Origin: a virus
Direction: 5' to 3' (one strand)
DNA length: 27,296 nucleotides
Virus record (IMG/VR): IMGVR_UViG_3300043409_001380
Coordinates: 1-27,296 of that record
Program-made: the position numbers and the translations under genes
In this document: positions 1 to 7,549 of the stretch, piece after piece
Numbering within the stretch: the stretch's first letter is position 1
How the letters are laid out: every line of letters begins with the position of its first letter
The notes under the pieces: model-generated
Seen by the model: the letters and a program-made list of their open reading frames with translations, nothing else
Databases searched by the model: none
Told to the model about the DNA's origin: nothing

Positions 1-1612
1 TCAACGTAGGAAATGAAGTAAGCCCAGCGGCGCTTCCTGTAGTGGTCAGATAAGTGCTGTTGTCGTAAGAGATAGCGCTTCCTGAAATCTTGACAAACCC
101 TGTACCCGAGAGTGCGTCTTGCTTTGCAGAGGTCGATAGTGCAGACCATCCCGCAAGGTTAGAAGAATAAGCCTGAACATTTACTCCGATTTGTAAGCCA
201 AGATTAATCCTTGACGTGGAGGCGCTTGCAACATCAGACAGGTTGTTCGTCGAAAGCAAATCGCCAGTTCCTCCTCCTATTGCCAAGTTCCCAATGCCCA
301 ATAACGAATTTCCGTTAATCGTTTTAATATTACTCCCTGAAACAAGAATAGCTTGCTTTGCAGCGAGATCAGATGAAAGATTGATCACATCGGACTGTGA
401 GATATTAGTTATATCATTCAGGCTTCCGTCGATCGTCTTATTAGTAATCTCGACAGTATTATCTTTATATAAGTACTCTCCTGACGCGTCTGGATGATAA
501 GCCTGTCTATTGTCTGTTAGTTCGTTCATGCGAACAGTGAGTCTATATATGCTGTTCGGATCAAAGATTTCAAGCTCTCCATTATACCAGTCAAGCACAC
601 TGTTAGTGCCTGTTCCATCAAAGAGCCTGCACCCTCCATAGTCAATTGTTGATCCAAGAAATCCATAAAGCTTTCTGCTGTTAACATCTATAGACGTGTC
701 GCCTACCGATGTGTTTATCGGTCCTGTGAATCGGACCCCCTCGATTGCATTCATTGAGATCAAAGGGCTGTTTAATATGATCTGCGAATTTTCGACATTA
801 ACACTACTCCCCGCATAGCCGATATTCGTAGCCTCGCCCGAAAGTGCTATAACACCTTTCGCAAACGCTCCATTATCATTACTGATCCGAAGTACATCGC
901 TCGCTGGAAAGTCGAATTGAACGGCTCCGTTAACCCTCTTCACATACCCTGTAAGGCTATCTGTCAGCAAAGAGTCAACTAGTAGCATTCCTGATTTGTT
1001 GGGGTACTGAAATTCTTGATCTCTAGATAACAGCTCTGTCTTAGATTTTGCCACATGTCCAGCCGCTGTAGTTGAAAGGTCTAATGAGTTGTCTTTTAGC
1101 TTTAAGTACTTATCGTTGTGTCGCAGGCTAACCTCGCTTGAATTAACAAGAAGCTCTCCAATGTCAGGGCCTGATACAACAGAAGACTGGAAGTAGTAAG
1201 GCAGGAATGTGGCCGTAGATGTTGCACCAGCTCCGTCGTCGCCAAATAGTATCATTTCATCCCTATATCGTGCGTAAATAGAAGAAGCGTTACTGCCTAT
1301 TGTTCCCCAATTGATAATGTAGCCAGCTGCTAGTATTGATACGTTTTGCGTCAATGTTCCTCCTAGCCTAACATTATTACTGGTTCTAGTTAGTCCACTT
1401 GAAAATGTTAGAGGCGCTTCGTAGTCGGAGCCGGGGATCGCGGGAGATGCCATTCCGTTTAATCCTATCTTTAAAAGCCCATTAGGAAATCCTCGAAGCT
1501 TAAACTTGCATGCAACAAGTGAGTCAACTCTGCTGTGCATTGTTGGACATGTCTGAGAGTAGCCAAAACCTGAAATAAGCAAGAGTGTTAATAATAATAT
1601 TTTTTTCATCAT
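1..1612 (-). CDS. Fibre-like protein with Sec signal peptide (partial, runs off left edge)
   Basis: An open frame of 537 codons starts at the ATG at 1612 and has no stop before the window edge, so the C-terminus is missing. The start overlaps the stop of the upstream gene in an ATGATG arrangement, so the two are probably translationally coupled. Residues 1-20 form a clear signal peptide (MMKK, a leucine-rich core, then GYSQ with cleavage near Ser-Gln). The rest is Gly/Ser/Thr/Asn-rich and beta-rich. Segments such as LTFSSGLTRTSNNVRLGG, NKTIDGSLNDITNI, TINGNSLLGIGNL and LLSTNNLSDVASASTSRI are typical of phage tail fibres and of Bacteroidetes 'tail fiber domain' proteins. Its place at the end of the virion operon suggests receptor binding. 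The signal peptide is unusual for a virion protein, because virions assemble in the cytoplasm, so a secreted role is possible. A C-terminal chaperone/peptidase S74 domain may lie outside the window. Confidence 0.8.
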   Translation of the reverse strand, partial: MMKKILLLTLLLISGFGYSQTCPTMHSRVDSLVACKFKLRGFPNGLLKIGLNGMASPAIPGSDYEAPLTFSSGLTRTSNNVRLGGTLTQNVSILAAGYIINWGTIGSNASSIYARYRDEMILFGDDGAGATSTATFLPYYFQSSVVSGPDIGELLVNSSEVSLRHNDKYLKLKDNSLDLSTTAAGHVAKSKTELLSRDQEFQYPNKSGMLLVDSLLTDSLTGYVKRVNGAVQFDFPASDVLRISNDNGAFAKGVIALSGEATNIGYAGSSVNVENSQIILNSPLISMNAIEGVRFTGPINTSVGDTSIDVNSRKLYGFLGSTIDYGGCRLFDGTGTNSVLDWYNGELEIFDPNSIYRLTVRMNELTDNRQAYHPDASGEYLYKDNTVEITNKTIDGSLNDITNISQSDVINLSSDLAAKQAILVSGSNIKTINGNSLLGIGNLAIGGGTGDLLSTNNLSDVASASTSRINLGLQIGVNVQAYSSNLAGWSALSTSAKQDALSGTGFVKISGSAISYDNSTYLTTTGSAAGLTSFPTL

Positions 1613-2046
1613 GGTAATAGTTCAAAATTAAAAGACCCGTCTAATATTGTTACTCTGTATCTGTCGCCTGAGCCGTTAGCGTCTGGGAGTATTAGTCCTT
1701 TCGTTATATCAGTGACCTCTACGTCTCCATTAATTCTTACGTCATTCCCATTTAATACCAATGGCTCAGAGAGCTCGTTTGTTCCTTGTGTTATCGATTC
1801 AATAGCAGCAATCAGGGAATCGACATATCCTTTGTAAACTATACTAAGAGGATCGGTCAATGTAAAAGAAGACGAGTAGAAAGATATGCTTTGTATCGTT
1901 CCACCGCTTTTTTTGTTTAGCGAAGAGTTTACAATAGCTTTTTCAATCGCATTGTGAATAGGAGCCGTAACTTCTCCATTGCCATTAACTCTTATGCCGG
2001 CATCAATAAGTCCATAAAGCTCTGCTTGTGTTTTTTCTCCCGCCAT
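1609..2046 (-). CDS. Putative fibre-associated virion protein, 145 aa
   Basis: I cannot assign a family with certainty. The N-terminus (residues 1-40) looks helical, with a segment near GEVTAPIHNAIEKAI. The C-terminal third is beta-rich and ends in SGDRYRVTILDGSFNFELLP. Endings with an R-Y-R-V/L motif followed by a short strand are frequent in small proteins encoded just before tail-fibre genes in Bacteroidetes phages. The gene begins one base after the upstream gene ends and overlaps the signal-peptide fibre gene by four bases. A tail-tip or fibre-base role follows from context only. Confidence 0.6.
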   Translation of the reverse strand: MAGEKTQAELYGLIDAGIRVNGNGEVTAPIHNAIEKAIVNSSLNKKSGGTIQSISFYSSSFTLTDPLSIVYKGYVDSLIAAIESITQGTNELSEPLVLNGNDVRINGDVEVTDITKGLILPDANGSGDRYRVTILDGSFNFELLP

Positions 2047-2047
2047 A

Positions 2048-2617
2048 TTATCTGCATCCTTGGTTTAAGTAACAAGAAAGATCACCCGAAATCTTAACCT
2101 CATAATCTATCGATATATATGAATAGTTGTAGTCGATAAACATTTCATATCCTTTATACTCATCTCTGAAAATCTGATCCCTATTTGTGTTTATCGACTT
2201 AACTAAAACAGATACAACACTTGCATTTAGCTCGTTTCTTAACTGCTTATTATTTTGAAATGAAATAACAGACCCTATGTTTTCTGCTATGTCCATGTCA
2301 ATGTAAGCATCGTTATTTTTGTAGACACTTTTCTTAACACACACAACAAGCCTCATTGGGTAAGCTCTTTCAGCATAAGTCGTGCAACCATCCAACTCGC
2401 TCTCTGATTCGGATATTTTAATGCTTCCAATTAATCTATGATATGCTGTTCCGTTTTGCTTGTCAAAATCGCTTACCTGTTTATATTCATTATTACAATA
2501 GAATGCAGGGAAAGACTTCTTGTCTTTTGAAATTATTTCACATAATCCAAATAGGCTTGAGAAAATATTCAGCTCTTTTAGATTGTTATTTATATGTGAT
2601 ATTATTTTCTCAACCAT
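2048..2617 (-). CDS. Putative tail terminator / head-tail joining protein, 189 aa
   Basis: The protein is soluble and mixed alpha/beta, with an N-terminal helix (residues 1-25) and a C-terminal strand-rich part ending near ISIDYEVKISGDLSCYLNQG. The size is typical of tail-terminator or tail-completion proteins. The gene follows an HK97-gp10-like joining protein, and the two overlap by eight bases. In HK97-type phages the order connector, gp10-like protein, tail terminator is common, and the assignment rests on that synteny plus the fold-like pattern. It could be another head-tail joining protein. Expression appears coupled to its neighbours, since no promoter or terminator is visible between them. 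Confidence 0.5.
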   Translation of the reverse strand: MVEKIISHINNNLKELNIFSSLFGLCEIISKDKKSFPAFYCNNEYKQVSDFDKQNGTAYHRLIGSIKISESESELDGCTTYAERAYPMRLVVCVKKSVYKNNDAYIDMDIAENIGSVISFQNNKQLRNELNASVVSVLVKSINTNRDQIFRDEYKGYEMFIDYNYSYISIDYEVKISGDLSCYLNQGCR

Positions 2618-3167
2618 TCTTGAAAGCCTCCCTCACTTCAAAAGCTAGTACTTGTTTAAAATTCGTCCGCTCCCCCGGCGTTAGCCTGAATATTGGCCCG
2701 TACTTTTTATTGAAACCTTCTATTTTTTTTGAATTCTCTTCTCTTGATACGCCACTTGCGTATGTTGCCTCGTCAATATTTATTACCCCTTTTCCAAAAT
2801 CTGATTGCAGGTTTCCAAATAGAACAAGGTTTACTTTGTCTGATTTTCGTCCAACCGTCTCTCGGAATTTTTTGTAAGATTCAAAATATCCAGTAGTATG
2901 TTTTTTGCCCTTGTTTCCCCCCCCAGAAAATATTGACCTGCCAGTTTTCCCAGTAGCTGGGAAGTTTCTTGGCGAATTTCTTGGATTGACATAAATCTCA
3001 TTTGAATCATTGTACGATCCAATGTCTGTATCATTAGCATTTTTTCCCTCGGTGAATATCCGGTCTACCATCATGACATGGGTGTCTTGTGCCGCAATAG
3101 ACAAGGCTTTATCCTTCACCTCTTGAAGCGCGCTATTTAGCTTAGATATGTAATCTTGCGTGGTCAA
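2610..3167 (-). CDS. HK97 gp10-like head-tail joining protein (TTG start)
   Basis: The chosen start is a TTG at 3167 that overlaps the upstream TGA as TTGA. The frame has an in-frame TAG seven codons earlier and no ATG in between. The next Met is residue 32, which would remove a conserved-looking N-terminal helix. The pattern is an N-terminal helix (TTQDYISKLNSALQEVKDKA), then a segment with MVDRIFTEG, a Gly/Asn-rich flexible stretch around residues 55-95, and a C-terminal helical part. This resembles the gp10-like/minor-tail family, which closes the connector and recruits the tail. Position after the capsid gene and before a terminator-like protein agrees. The family assignment is by pattern only. 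Confidence 0.6.
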   Translation of the reverse strand: MTTQDYISKLNSALQEVKDKALSIAAQDTHVMMVDRIFTEGKNANDTDIGSYNDSNEIYVNPRNSPRNFPATGKTGRSIFSGGGNKGKKHTTGYFESYKKFRETVGRKSDKVNLVLFGNLQSDFGKGVINIDEATYASGVSREENSKKIEGFNKKYGPIFRLTPGERTNFKQVLAFEVREAFKNG

Positions 3168-4162
3168 GGTATTTGTATTTGCTTTCTAACTCTTGAATCG
3201 CATTTAAAACAAATATCGTCTGGGATTCGCATTCCAGAGGTTATATTTCTCATAGCCTTCTCGTACTCTGTCTGAAAATAATCATACATCACTTCATTGG
3301 TTGAGGCGTCGATTGTCACAATGCTATTAAGCCTCCTACTGCACTTTAATTCCATCATGAGATCGGCTCCTACCCTAAATAGCAGCGCATAAGAAAGCAG
3401 TGAAGAGAGCGAGCAGATAAACGGCTCCAAGCTGCACGATACTGAGTAGTCAACAGTAAGCCCATTGCTTGTTGATGATACATTGAAGTTTGGGCCTATC
3501 TTCTGGTCAGAAACATTAATATATCCCGACTGAACATTTGAGTAATATTTTCTGCCACCACAGCTTCTGCAAGGCGCGCCACTATCGTAAGCGGTGCTGT
3601 TATATGCACCCGATAAAGACGAGTCGTAGCAAATAAATAGGCTAAGGTTTTGCCTTTCTGTTTGATAATTTTTATTTAAATTAACATAAACAATCTCTCC
3701 AGAAACGGAGGAAAATGGGACTGTGTCTAATAGGTTTCCACTATAAAGGTCGTATACAAAAACGTATGTGTCTATCGTTGATGTAAGCTTTATTCCTATG
3801 CGATGTATATTGAGTTGTAGGTAATCTCCTCTATCTACTTCTATTTTAAAGCCCTTTAGCTTCCCTGCTTCTATGCTACTAAAAGACTGGTCTTTCTTGT
3901 AAAAGCCAGCAACTTTATTTTCAAGCAGCGATGAAAAATTAAACTTCCCGTTTAGAAACGTTTTTATGTCATTGACAATATAGTCTTGAGAGGATTTTAT
4001 TTTCCTCTTAATAAGGGTTTCGCCAGAGACACCCTCTTCTGTGACTGCGGCGTCTGCTATTTTAATGGTAATACCGGGAAGGTCTTGTATATATCGTCCT
4101 GATGTTGGCGCAACCGCACTACACGCATTGTTTATCCCTATTAAATTGTCGAGGCAGTTCAT
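3164..4162 (-). CDS. Conserved virion protein of Bacteroidetes phages, 332 aa
   Basis: This looks like a family commonly found just after the capsid gene in Bacteroidetes phages, with an N-terminus of the type MNCLDNLIGINNACS, SGRYIQDLPGI and later VYVNLNKNYQTERQNLSLFI. Its molecular role is not established as far as I know. The middle (residues 100-185) is beta-rich. A CRSCGG pair (about residues 197-200) and a C-terminal CFKCDSR pair could bind a metal or form disulfides. The position suggests a head-tail connector or a head-surface protein. An intrinsic terminator-like hairpin lies just upstream, between it and the capsid gene, so expression may be lower than that of the capsid protein. 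Confidence 0.6.
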   Translation of the reverse strand: MNCLDNLIGINNACSAVAPTSGRYIQDLPGITIKIADAAVTEEGVSGETLIKRKIKSSQDYIVNDIKTFLNGKFNFSSLLENKVAGFYKKDQSFSSIEAGKLKGFKIEVDRGDYLQLNIHRIGIKLTSTIDTYVFVYDLYSGNLLDTVPFSSVSGEIVYVNLNKNYQTERQNLSLFICYDSSLSGAYNSTAYDSGAPCRSCGGRKYYSNVQSGYINVSDQKIGPNFNVSSTSNGLTVDYSVSCSLEPFICSLSSLLSYALLFRVGADLMMELKCSRRLNSIVTIDASTNEVMYDYFQTEYEKAMRNITSGMRIPDDICFKCDSRVRKQIQIP

Positions 4163-4167
4163 ATAAT

Positions 4168-4199
4168 AAAAACCTGCGGAGGGTCTCCCCTCTCACAGG
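4168..4199 (-). terminator. Intrinsic terminator / attenuator after capsid gene
   Basis: On the minus strand the sequence folds as CCTG-TGA-GAGGG-GAGA-CCCTC-CG-CAGG and is followed by five T residues. The five-base-pair inner stem has a GAGA tetraloop, and the four-base-pair outer stem is separated by a small internal loop. It sits between the stop of the capsid gene (4214) and the start of the next gene (4162). It probably reduces read-through after the most highly expressed gene. Confidence 0.6.
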
Positions 4200-4213
4200 C
4201 CATTAACTACGGA

Positions 4214-5281
4214 TTAAGAATTTGCAATCATGTACTTATTCACTCCGGTAATCCCTGAGTAAATATCTTCCGGCGCGTATAAGTCGTTAGGAACCCCAAC
4301 CAGTTTATAGGCGAGCGAAATAAAGAAAGACCATACTCCGCAATCCTTTGTGATTCTTAGGTCAAATTTTAAACCAGGAATCTCTGGATGTTCGATCGTC
4401 ATTTCAGAGTACGTTTGATCAGTTGCATCTAATGCAGCGTTTTCGTACGCCAAGTAAGACAGTAGTTGAACTTGTCCAGCGTCTACAGCGATAAATCTAA
4501 GCGGATCTCCAAGAGCAGAAGGAATATTTCTGTTAGGGATAAAGCGTATCCCGGATTGCGATTGCAATTCTGCAACGTTAATACCTTGGTCGGCACAGCA
4601 ATTAGCATCAAGCTTCTTGAAGTACTTATATAGCTCTCCATATCCAAAGATATATGGAGTGCCACACCAAGCTGCGTTATCCGCTGAAAAGTCAACCTCT
4701 GTGATAAGGTCGAATGAATTGGCAAGTCCAGCCTGTTGTGTTTTTACAACTTTTGTATTTGCCACGATCGCACTTCCATCAGAATTTCTATCGTTAGGCC
4801 CAAACGCTCCAGATAGCGCAATAATATCACCCGCAAGATCATCGTCCATTCTGCGAACCAGTACATTCATTCCTCTTGCGATTTGAGTCTGTATGTAATT
4901 CGCATCATCTTGACATACTCTTCTAAGGTCAGAGTCTTTAATCTTAAAGTCCCATTCTACTCCGACGTTCTCGTCTATGTCATAAGTTGTTGATGTGTTT
5001 CCTTCAACATTGTCAGAGACGCAAACCTCTCTATTGATAGATGTTTTTACGGCGCCTTTGGGAATTCGTGGCTGATACGTTAGCTCAACCTGCTTTAATT
5101 TTCCTCCCCCCGGAGAAATCATCTTCTGGAGAGTTCCATTCGTATTTGTTGGAGACCGAAGAAATTGAACAAGTGATGTTTCATTTAGCTTGTTGGTCAT
5201 TGTGTAGTTGCAGCCAAATACTCCGTCGAGGCCGGCTTGCATCTGGACACATTCGATGAATGACTTAATGTAATAAGACAT
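4214..5281 (-). CDS. Major capsid protein, HK97-fold type
   Basis: The 355-residue protein shows features expected of an HK97-fold capsid subunit. The N-terminal arm (residues 1-60) is followed by a region resembling the E-loop and P-domain. A long helix-like segment (QDDANYIQTQIARGMNVLVRR, about residues 122-142) and an A-domain-like C-terminal half complete it. The ending, around GLKFDLRITKDCGVWSFFISLAYKLVG, is typical of capsid proteins from Bacteroidetes phages. Portal, MuF-like and scaffold genes lie upstream and a joining block lies downstream. No protease gene is obvious nearby. A short coupled ORF overlaps its start by 17 bases. Confidence 0.8.
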   Translation of the reverse strand: MSYYIKSFIECVQMQAGLDGVFGCNYTMTNKLNETSLVQFLRSPTNTNGTLQKMISPGGGKLKQVELTYQPRIPKGAVKTSINREVCVSDNVEGNTSTTYDIDENVGVEWDFKIKDSDLRRVCQDDANYIQTQIARGMNVLVRRMDDDLAGDIIALSGAFGPNDRNSDGSAIVANTKVVKTQQAGLANSFDLITEVDFSADNAAWCGTPYIFGYGELYKYFKKLDANCCADQGINVAELQSQSGIRFIPNRNIPSALGDPLRFIAVDAGQVQLLSYLAYENAALDATDQTYSEMTIEHPEIPGLKFDLRITKDCGVWSFFISLAYKLVGVPNDLYAPEDIYSGITGVNKYMIANS

Positions 5282-5420
5282 ATATATTTTTGTAAAATAG
5301 TTTTTTTATCACACCTGAAAAATCCCTCAGGACTGGGAACACATTTGCCGGCTGTGGGGCCGAAAGTATGCTCAATACCGCCTGAGTTGTGCGACTTATT
5401 TTTGGGGATTCCGTTCCCAT
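5265..5420 (-). CDS. Small protein encoded between scaffold and capsid genes, 51 aa
   Basis: An ATG at 5420 opens a 51-codon frame that fills most of the 190-base gap upstream of the capsid gene and overlaps the capsid start by 17 bases. The protein begins MGTESPKISRTTQAVL and continues with a hydrophobic/basic helix-like part around NVFPVLRDFSGVIKKLF. Base composition is richer in G+C than the flanking spacer, as expected for coding DNA in this window. A short protein at this exact place suggests a minor head or assembly factor. The alternative is an untranslated structured leader, since several short hairpins can also be drawn there. Confidence 0.55.
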   Translation of the reverse strand: MGTESPKISRTTQAVLSILSAPQPANVFPVLRDFSGVIKKLFYKNIYVLLH

Positions 5421-5471
5421 AACGACGTTGATTATTATAGTCTAATCGAGACTTGCGTATGAATAGTATCT

Positions 5472-6305
5472 TTACTTTGCCAGAGCCTCCAACCTTCTCT
5501 TGGCGGCCTCCGACAAGTTCTTGTTTACAATTAAAGAACCAGACTTTGGAATAACAGACCCATTTTCACCTTGTGCTTGCCTCGATGTGTATCCGCTTGT
5601 TCCTTCTGCTTTCTTTAGCAGCCCAGCCGCTGCGGCTTCTGATTTAAGAAGATCTCCAAGAGTGATGAATGACCCCATCTTAGAAGTGTCCGCCACCCGC
5701 TCCTTGGTGGCCTTGTTATAAATTAATACCTCGTCATTCTCTCCAATGTCAAATGTGTAAGTGTCTGATAATTTCTTATCAAACCCGATCAGCTCCAACT
5801 CTTTTACTTGGCTGTGATATTGCGATGATATAGCCGATTTTTCTTTTGAAAAAACAGCATTTAGCTTCCAACTCTTTTCTTTGCCGCTAAATTCCTCTTC
5901 TTTCTGCTTTAAGGCTTGAGTGAAATTGTCTACCGACGACTTATATTCTAGCGCTTCTTTTTTTGCCTTTTCATATTTCGATTGCCATTCAGTCACAAGC
6001 TCGTCTTTGTTCTTTTTGCTATCGATCTCAAATGCCTCTATCTTAGACTTAACCTTTGCATGAGCTAAAGCGATAATATCTTCAACCTTTCTATCTTTAA
6101 CCTCGTCTTCGGCTAATTCAAAAAGAGAGGCTACTTTTCTGGCTAGTATCGCAGACACTTTGCCTGTTGCTTTATTCCTTACCTCTTCATCTTCAAAGGC
6201 CATTGATCTCACGACAAATCTTTTGTTGGCAGATTCAAGCAACTGCTCTTTTGTTTTGATCTCTCCCTCTAATCCGAGAGCTTCTTGTACTTCTTTGAAA
6301 TCCAT
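5472..6305 (-). CDS. Putative capsid scaffolding protein
   Basis: The 277-residue protein is highly charged and rich in Lys, Glu and Ala. Predicted coiled coil covers about residues 75-145 (KVKSKIEAFEIDSKKNKDEL onwards). A structured middle (FDIGENDEVLIYN) follows, then a short basic C-terminal helix (SEAAKRRLEALAK), the usual capsid-binding element of scaffolds. It lies two genes before the major capsid gene and just after the MuF-like and 77-aa genes. No Ser-His-Asp protease signature is visible, so a scaffold without a fused protease is the best reading. A head-vertex or capsid-stabilising protein is the alternative. Confidence 0.65.
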   Translation of the reverse strand: MDFKEVQEALGLEGEIKTKEQLLESANKRFVVRSMAFEDEEVRNKATGKVSAILARKVASLFELAEDEVKDRKVEDIIALAHAKVKSKIEAFEIDSKKNKDELVTEWQSKYEKAKKEALEYKSSVDNFTQALKQKEEEFSGKEKSWKLNAVFSKEKSAISSQYHSQVKELELIGFDKKLSDTYTFDIGENDEVLIYNKATKERVADTSKMGSFITLGDLLKSEAAAAGLLKKAEGTSGYTSRQAQGENGSVIPKSGSLIVNKNLSEAAKRRLEALAK

Positions 6306-6319
6306 AGTTAATTATCCGT

Positions 6320-6553
6320 TTATTTTTTTGTATTTTTCTCCACTTTAGTCTCTTCCTTCTTTGCTACTGCTGGTTCCGCGGCTACAATTTCGTGATTAAA
6401 AGTCTTTGACTTTCCCTCGACCTCCCGTTTCATTAATTCAATATCTTGAACCTGTAGCTCATTCCTGCTCATGTAGCTTGCGTTATTAGCAAGTGATTCG
6501 GGGATAAAAACCTCAAAGCCCCTCTTGTTGATGCATCTAATTTCTTTGCTCAT
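6320..6553 (-). CDS. Small virion-module protein, 77 aa
   Basis: I chose the ATG at 6553. An upstream in-frame ATG at 6601 would add 16 residues, but a TAAATTTG box overlaps that stretch and the natural-looking N-terminus is MSKEIRCINKRGFEVFIPE. The N-terminal half looks globular. The C-terminal 30 residues are low-complexity Ala/Glu/Lys. The gene lies between the MuF-like and scaffold genes and ends 14 bases before the scaffold start. Its function is unknown. Small genes at this site often encode head-completion or assembly proteins. Confidence 0.55.
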   Translation of the reverse strand: MSKEIRCINKRGFEVFIPESLANNASYMSRNELQVQDIELMKREVEGKSKTFNHEIVAAEPAVAKKEETKVEKNTKK

Positions 6554-6570
6554 GTTAACTTTGTGTGTAC

Positions 6571-6628
6571 CAAATTTAGCGATTAATAATATTCCACCCA
6601 TGTAATTATTAGCACTATCTCCGCACTA
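6571..6628 (-). promoter_or_regulatory. Direct-repeat motif plus TAAATTTG box (copy 1)
   Basis: Starting at the stop codon of the MuF gene, the minus strand reads TAGTGCGGAGATAGTGCT, a direct repeat of TAGTGC with an 11-base period. It is followed after 32 bases by TAAATTTG, which fits the Bacteroidetes -7 element TAnnTTTG. The same arrangement with identical spacing occurs at 22056-22113. No good -33 TTTG is present, which would fit an activator-dependent promoter. The next gene starts 17 bases after the box. Confidence 0.45.
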
Positions 6629-7549
6629 TGCGGCTTTCGTTGGTTTGTAATACCCCGCATCAATAGCTCTCTGAATTACAGAGCCAGGAACCGATTTCAC
6701 AGAGACAGGAAGTATCGAATCTTTGCAATTGTAGCCGCCTGCGAATATGAATATTGTAGCCTTATTCGTTGCGGAATTTCGGCCCTGCCACCCTTTAGAG
6801 TTTGGCCATTCAAGTCCGCAGCATGTTTCATTTTCACCCCAAAGTTCAATCTCTTTTTTGTGAAAATATTTACCACGCCTTTCATTGCAGAATGGCCGGG
6901 TGTCTTCTACTTCGACTCCTTGGTACTTATAGAATTGCAACCCAAGATCATTAGCGACTACATTTGTGTAGCTTCTATCTGACGCGGAGAACGCGTCATA
7001 GGCAATTCTTTTAACATAGCCTTGTAGCCTGCCGTCTACTTGGTCAGAGCCTTCTATGAAAGAGCGAAGTGATGAAAGTGTTTCAGTGAATGAAATTGAT
7101 GAATTAACACTACTCTGCAAGCTCTGTGTTATTGGGATAATTAATTGTTGACTGAATGAATCTTCTCCCAATAATGCTATTGCGTTTTTTTGAGAAGCCT
7201 CAAGGCTTAATTTATACACATCCTTGTTGTCGAATTTATCGGATAGCTCTGTAAAGTATGCGTTATTTAAGTTCGCCTGTTGCTTGAATTGCGAGATATA
7301 CTTTGTCAGCTCACTAGTATATTCGTCGTTAAATATTGTTTCTTTTAGCTTTTTTTCAATAGAGTTTATTAAAGAGAGGTTTTTTTCGTTTAATAAAAAA
7401 GTCTCCCCATCCCTGTCGAGGCTAAATATTATTGACTCTATATCTGCCATTACGCCCTTCTGAGTCTTTCCGATAGCATTTACGAATCTATCAGGTATGC
7501 TTTCAAGTCTCGATAACTTCTCTTTTATAATATCGTCAATCCTTGCCAT
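6626..7549 (-). CDS. MuF-like minor head protein
   Basis: The 307-residue protein has a helical N-terminal two-thirds. Its C-terminal domain (about residues 205-295) carries the pattern of the Mu gpF/SPP1 gp7 family: DTRPFCNERRGKYFHKKEIE, then GLEWPNSKGWQGR, then FAGGYNCKDSILPVS. These proteins sit inside the head near the portal and can be ejected with DNA. The gene starts in a TAATG overlap with the portal stop, so the two are translationally coupled. The usual His after the conserved GGYNC is a Lys here. No toxin domain is fused. Confidence 0.75.
   Translation of the reverse strand: MARIDDIIKEKLSRLESIPDRFVNAIGKTQKGVMADIESIIFSLDRDGETFLLNEKNLSLINSIEKKLKETIFNDEYTSELTKYISQFKQQANLNNAYFTELSDKFDNKDVYKLSLEASQKNAIALLGEDSFSQQLIIPITQSLQSSVNSSISFTETLSSLRSFIEGSDQVDGRLQGYVKRIAYDAFSASDRSYTNVVANDLGLQFYKYQGVEVEDTRPFCNERRGKYFHKKEIELWGENETCCGLEWPNSKGWQGRNSATNKATIFIFAGGYNCKDSILPVSVKSVPGSVIQRAIDAGYYKPTKAA

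Noticed and set aside
2443-2877. 144-codon plus-strand frame opposite virion genes
   Set aside because: It is antisense to two well-supported minus-strand genes, has no promoter and its protein has no coherent features.
5282-5471. Structured RNA leader upstream of the capsid gene (several short hairpins, for example AGTCT-CGATT-AGACT)
   Set aside because: A 51-codon frame explains most of the region and its base composition; the hairpins are short and can arise in coding DNA.
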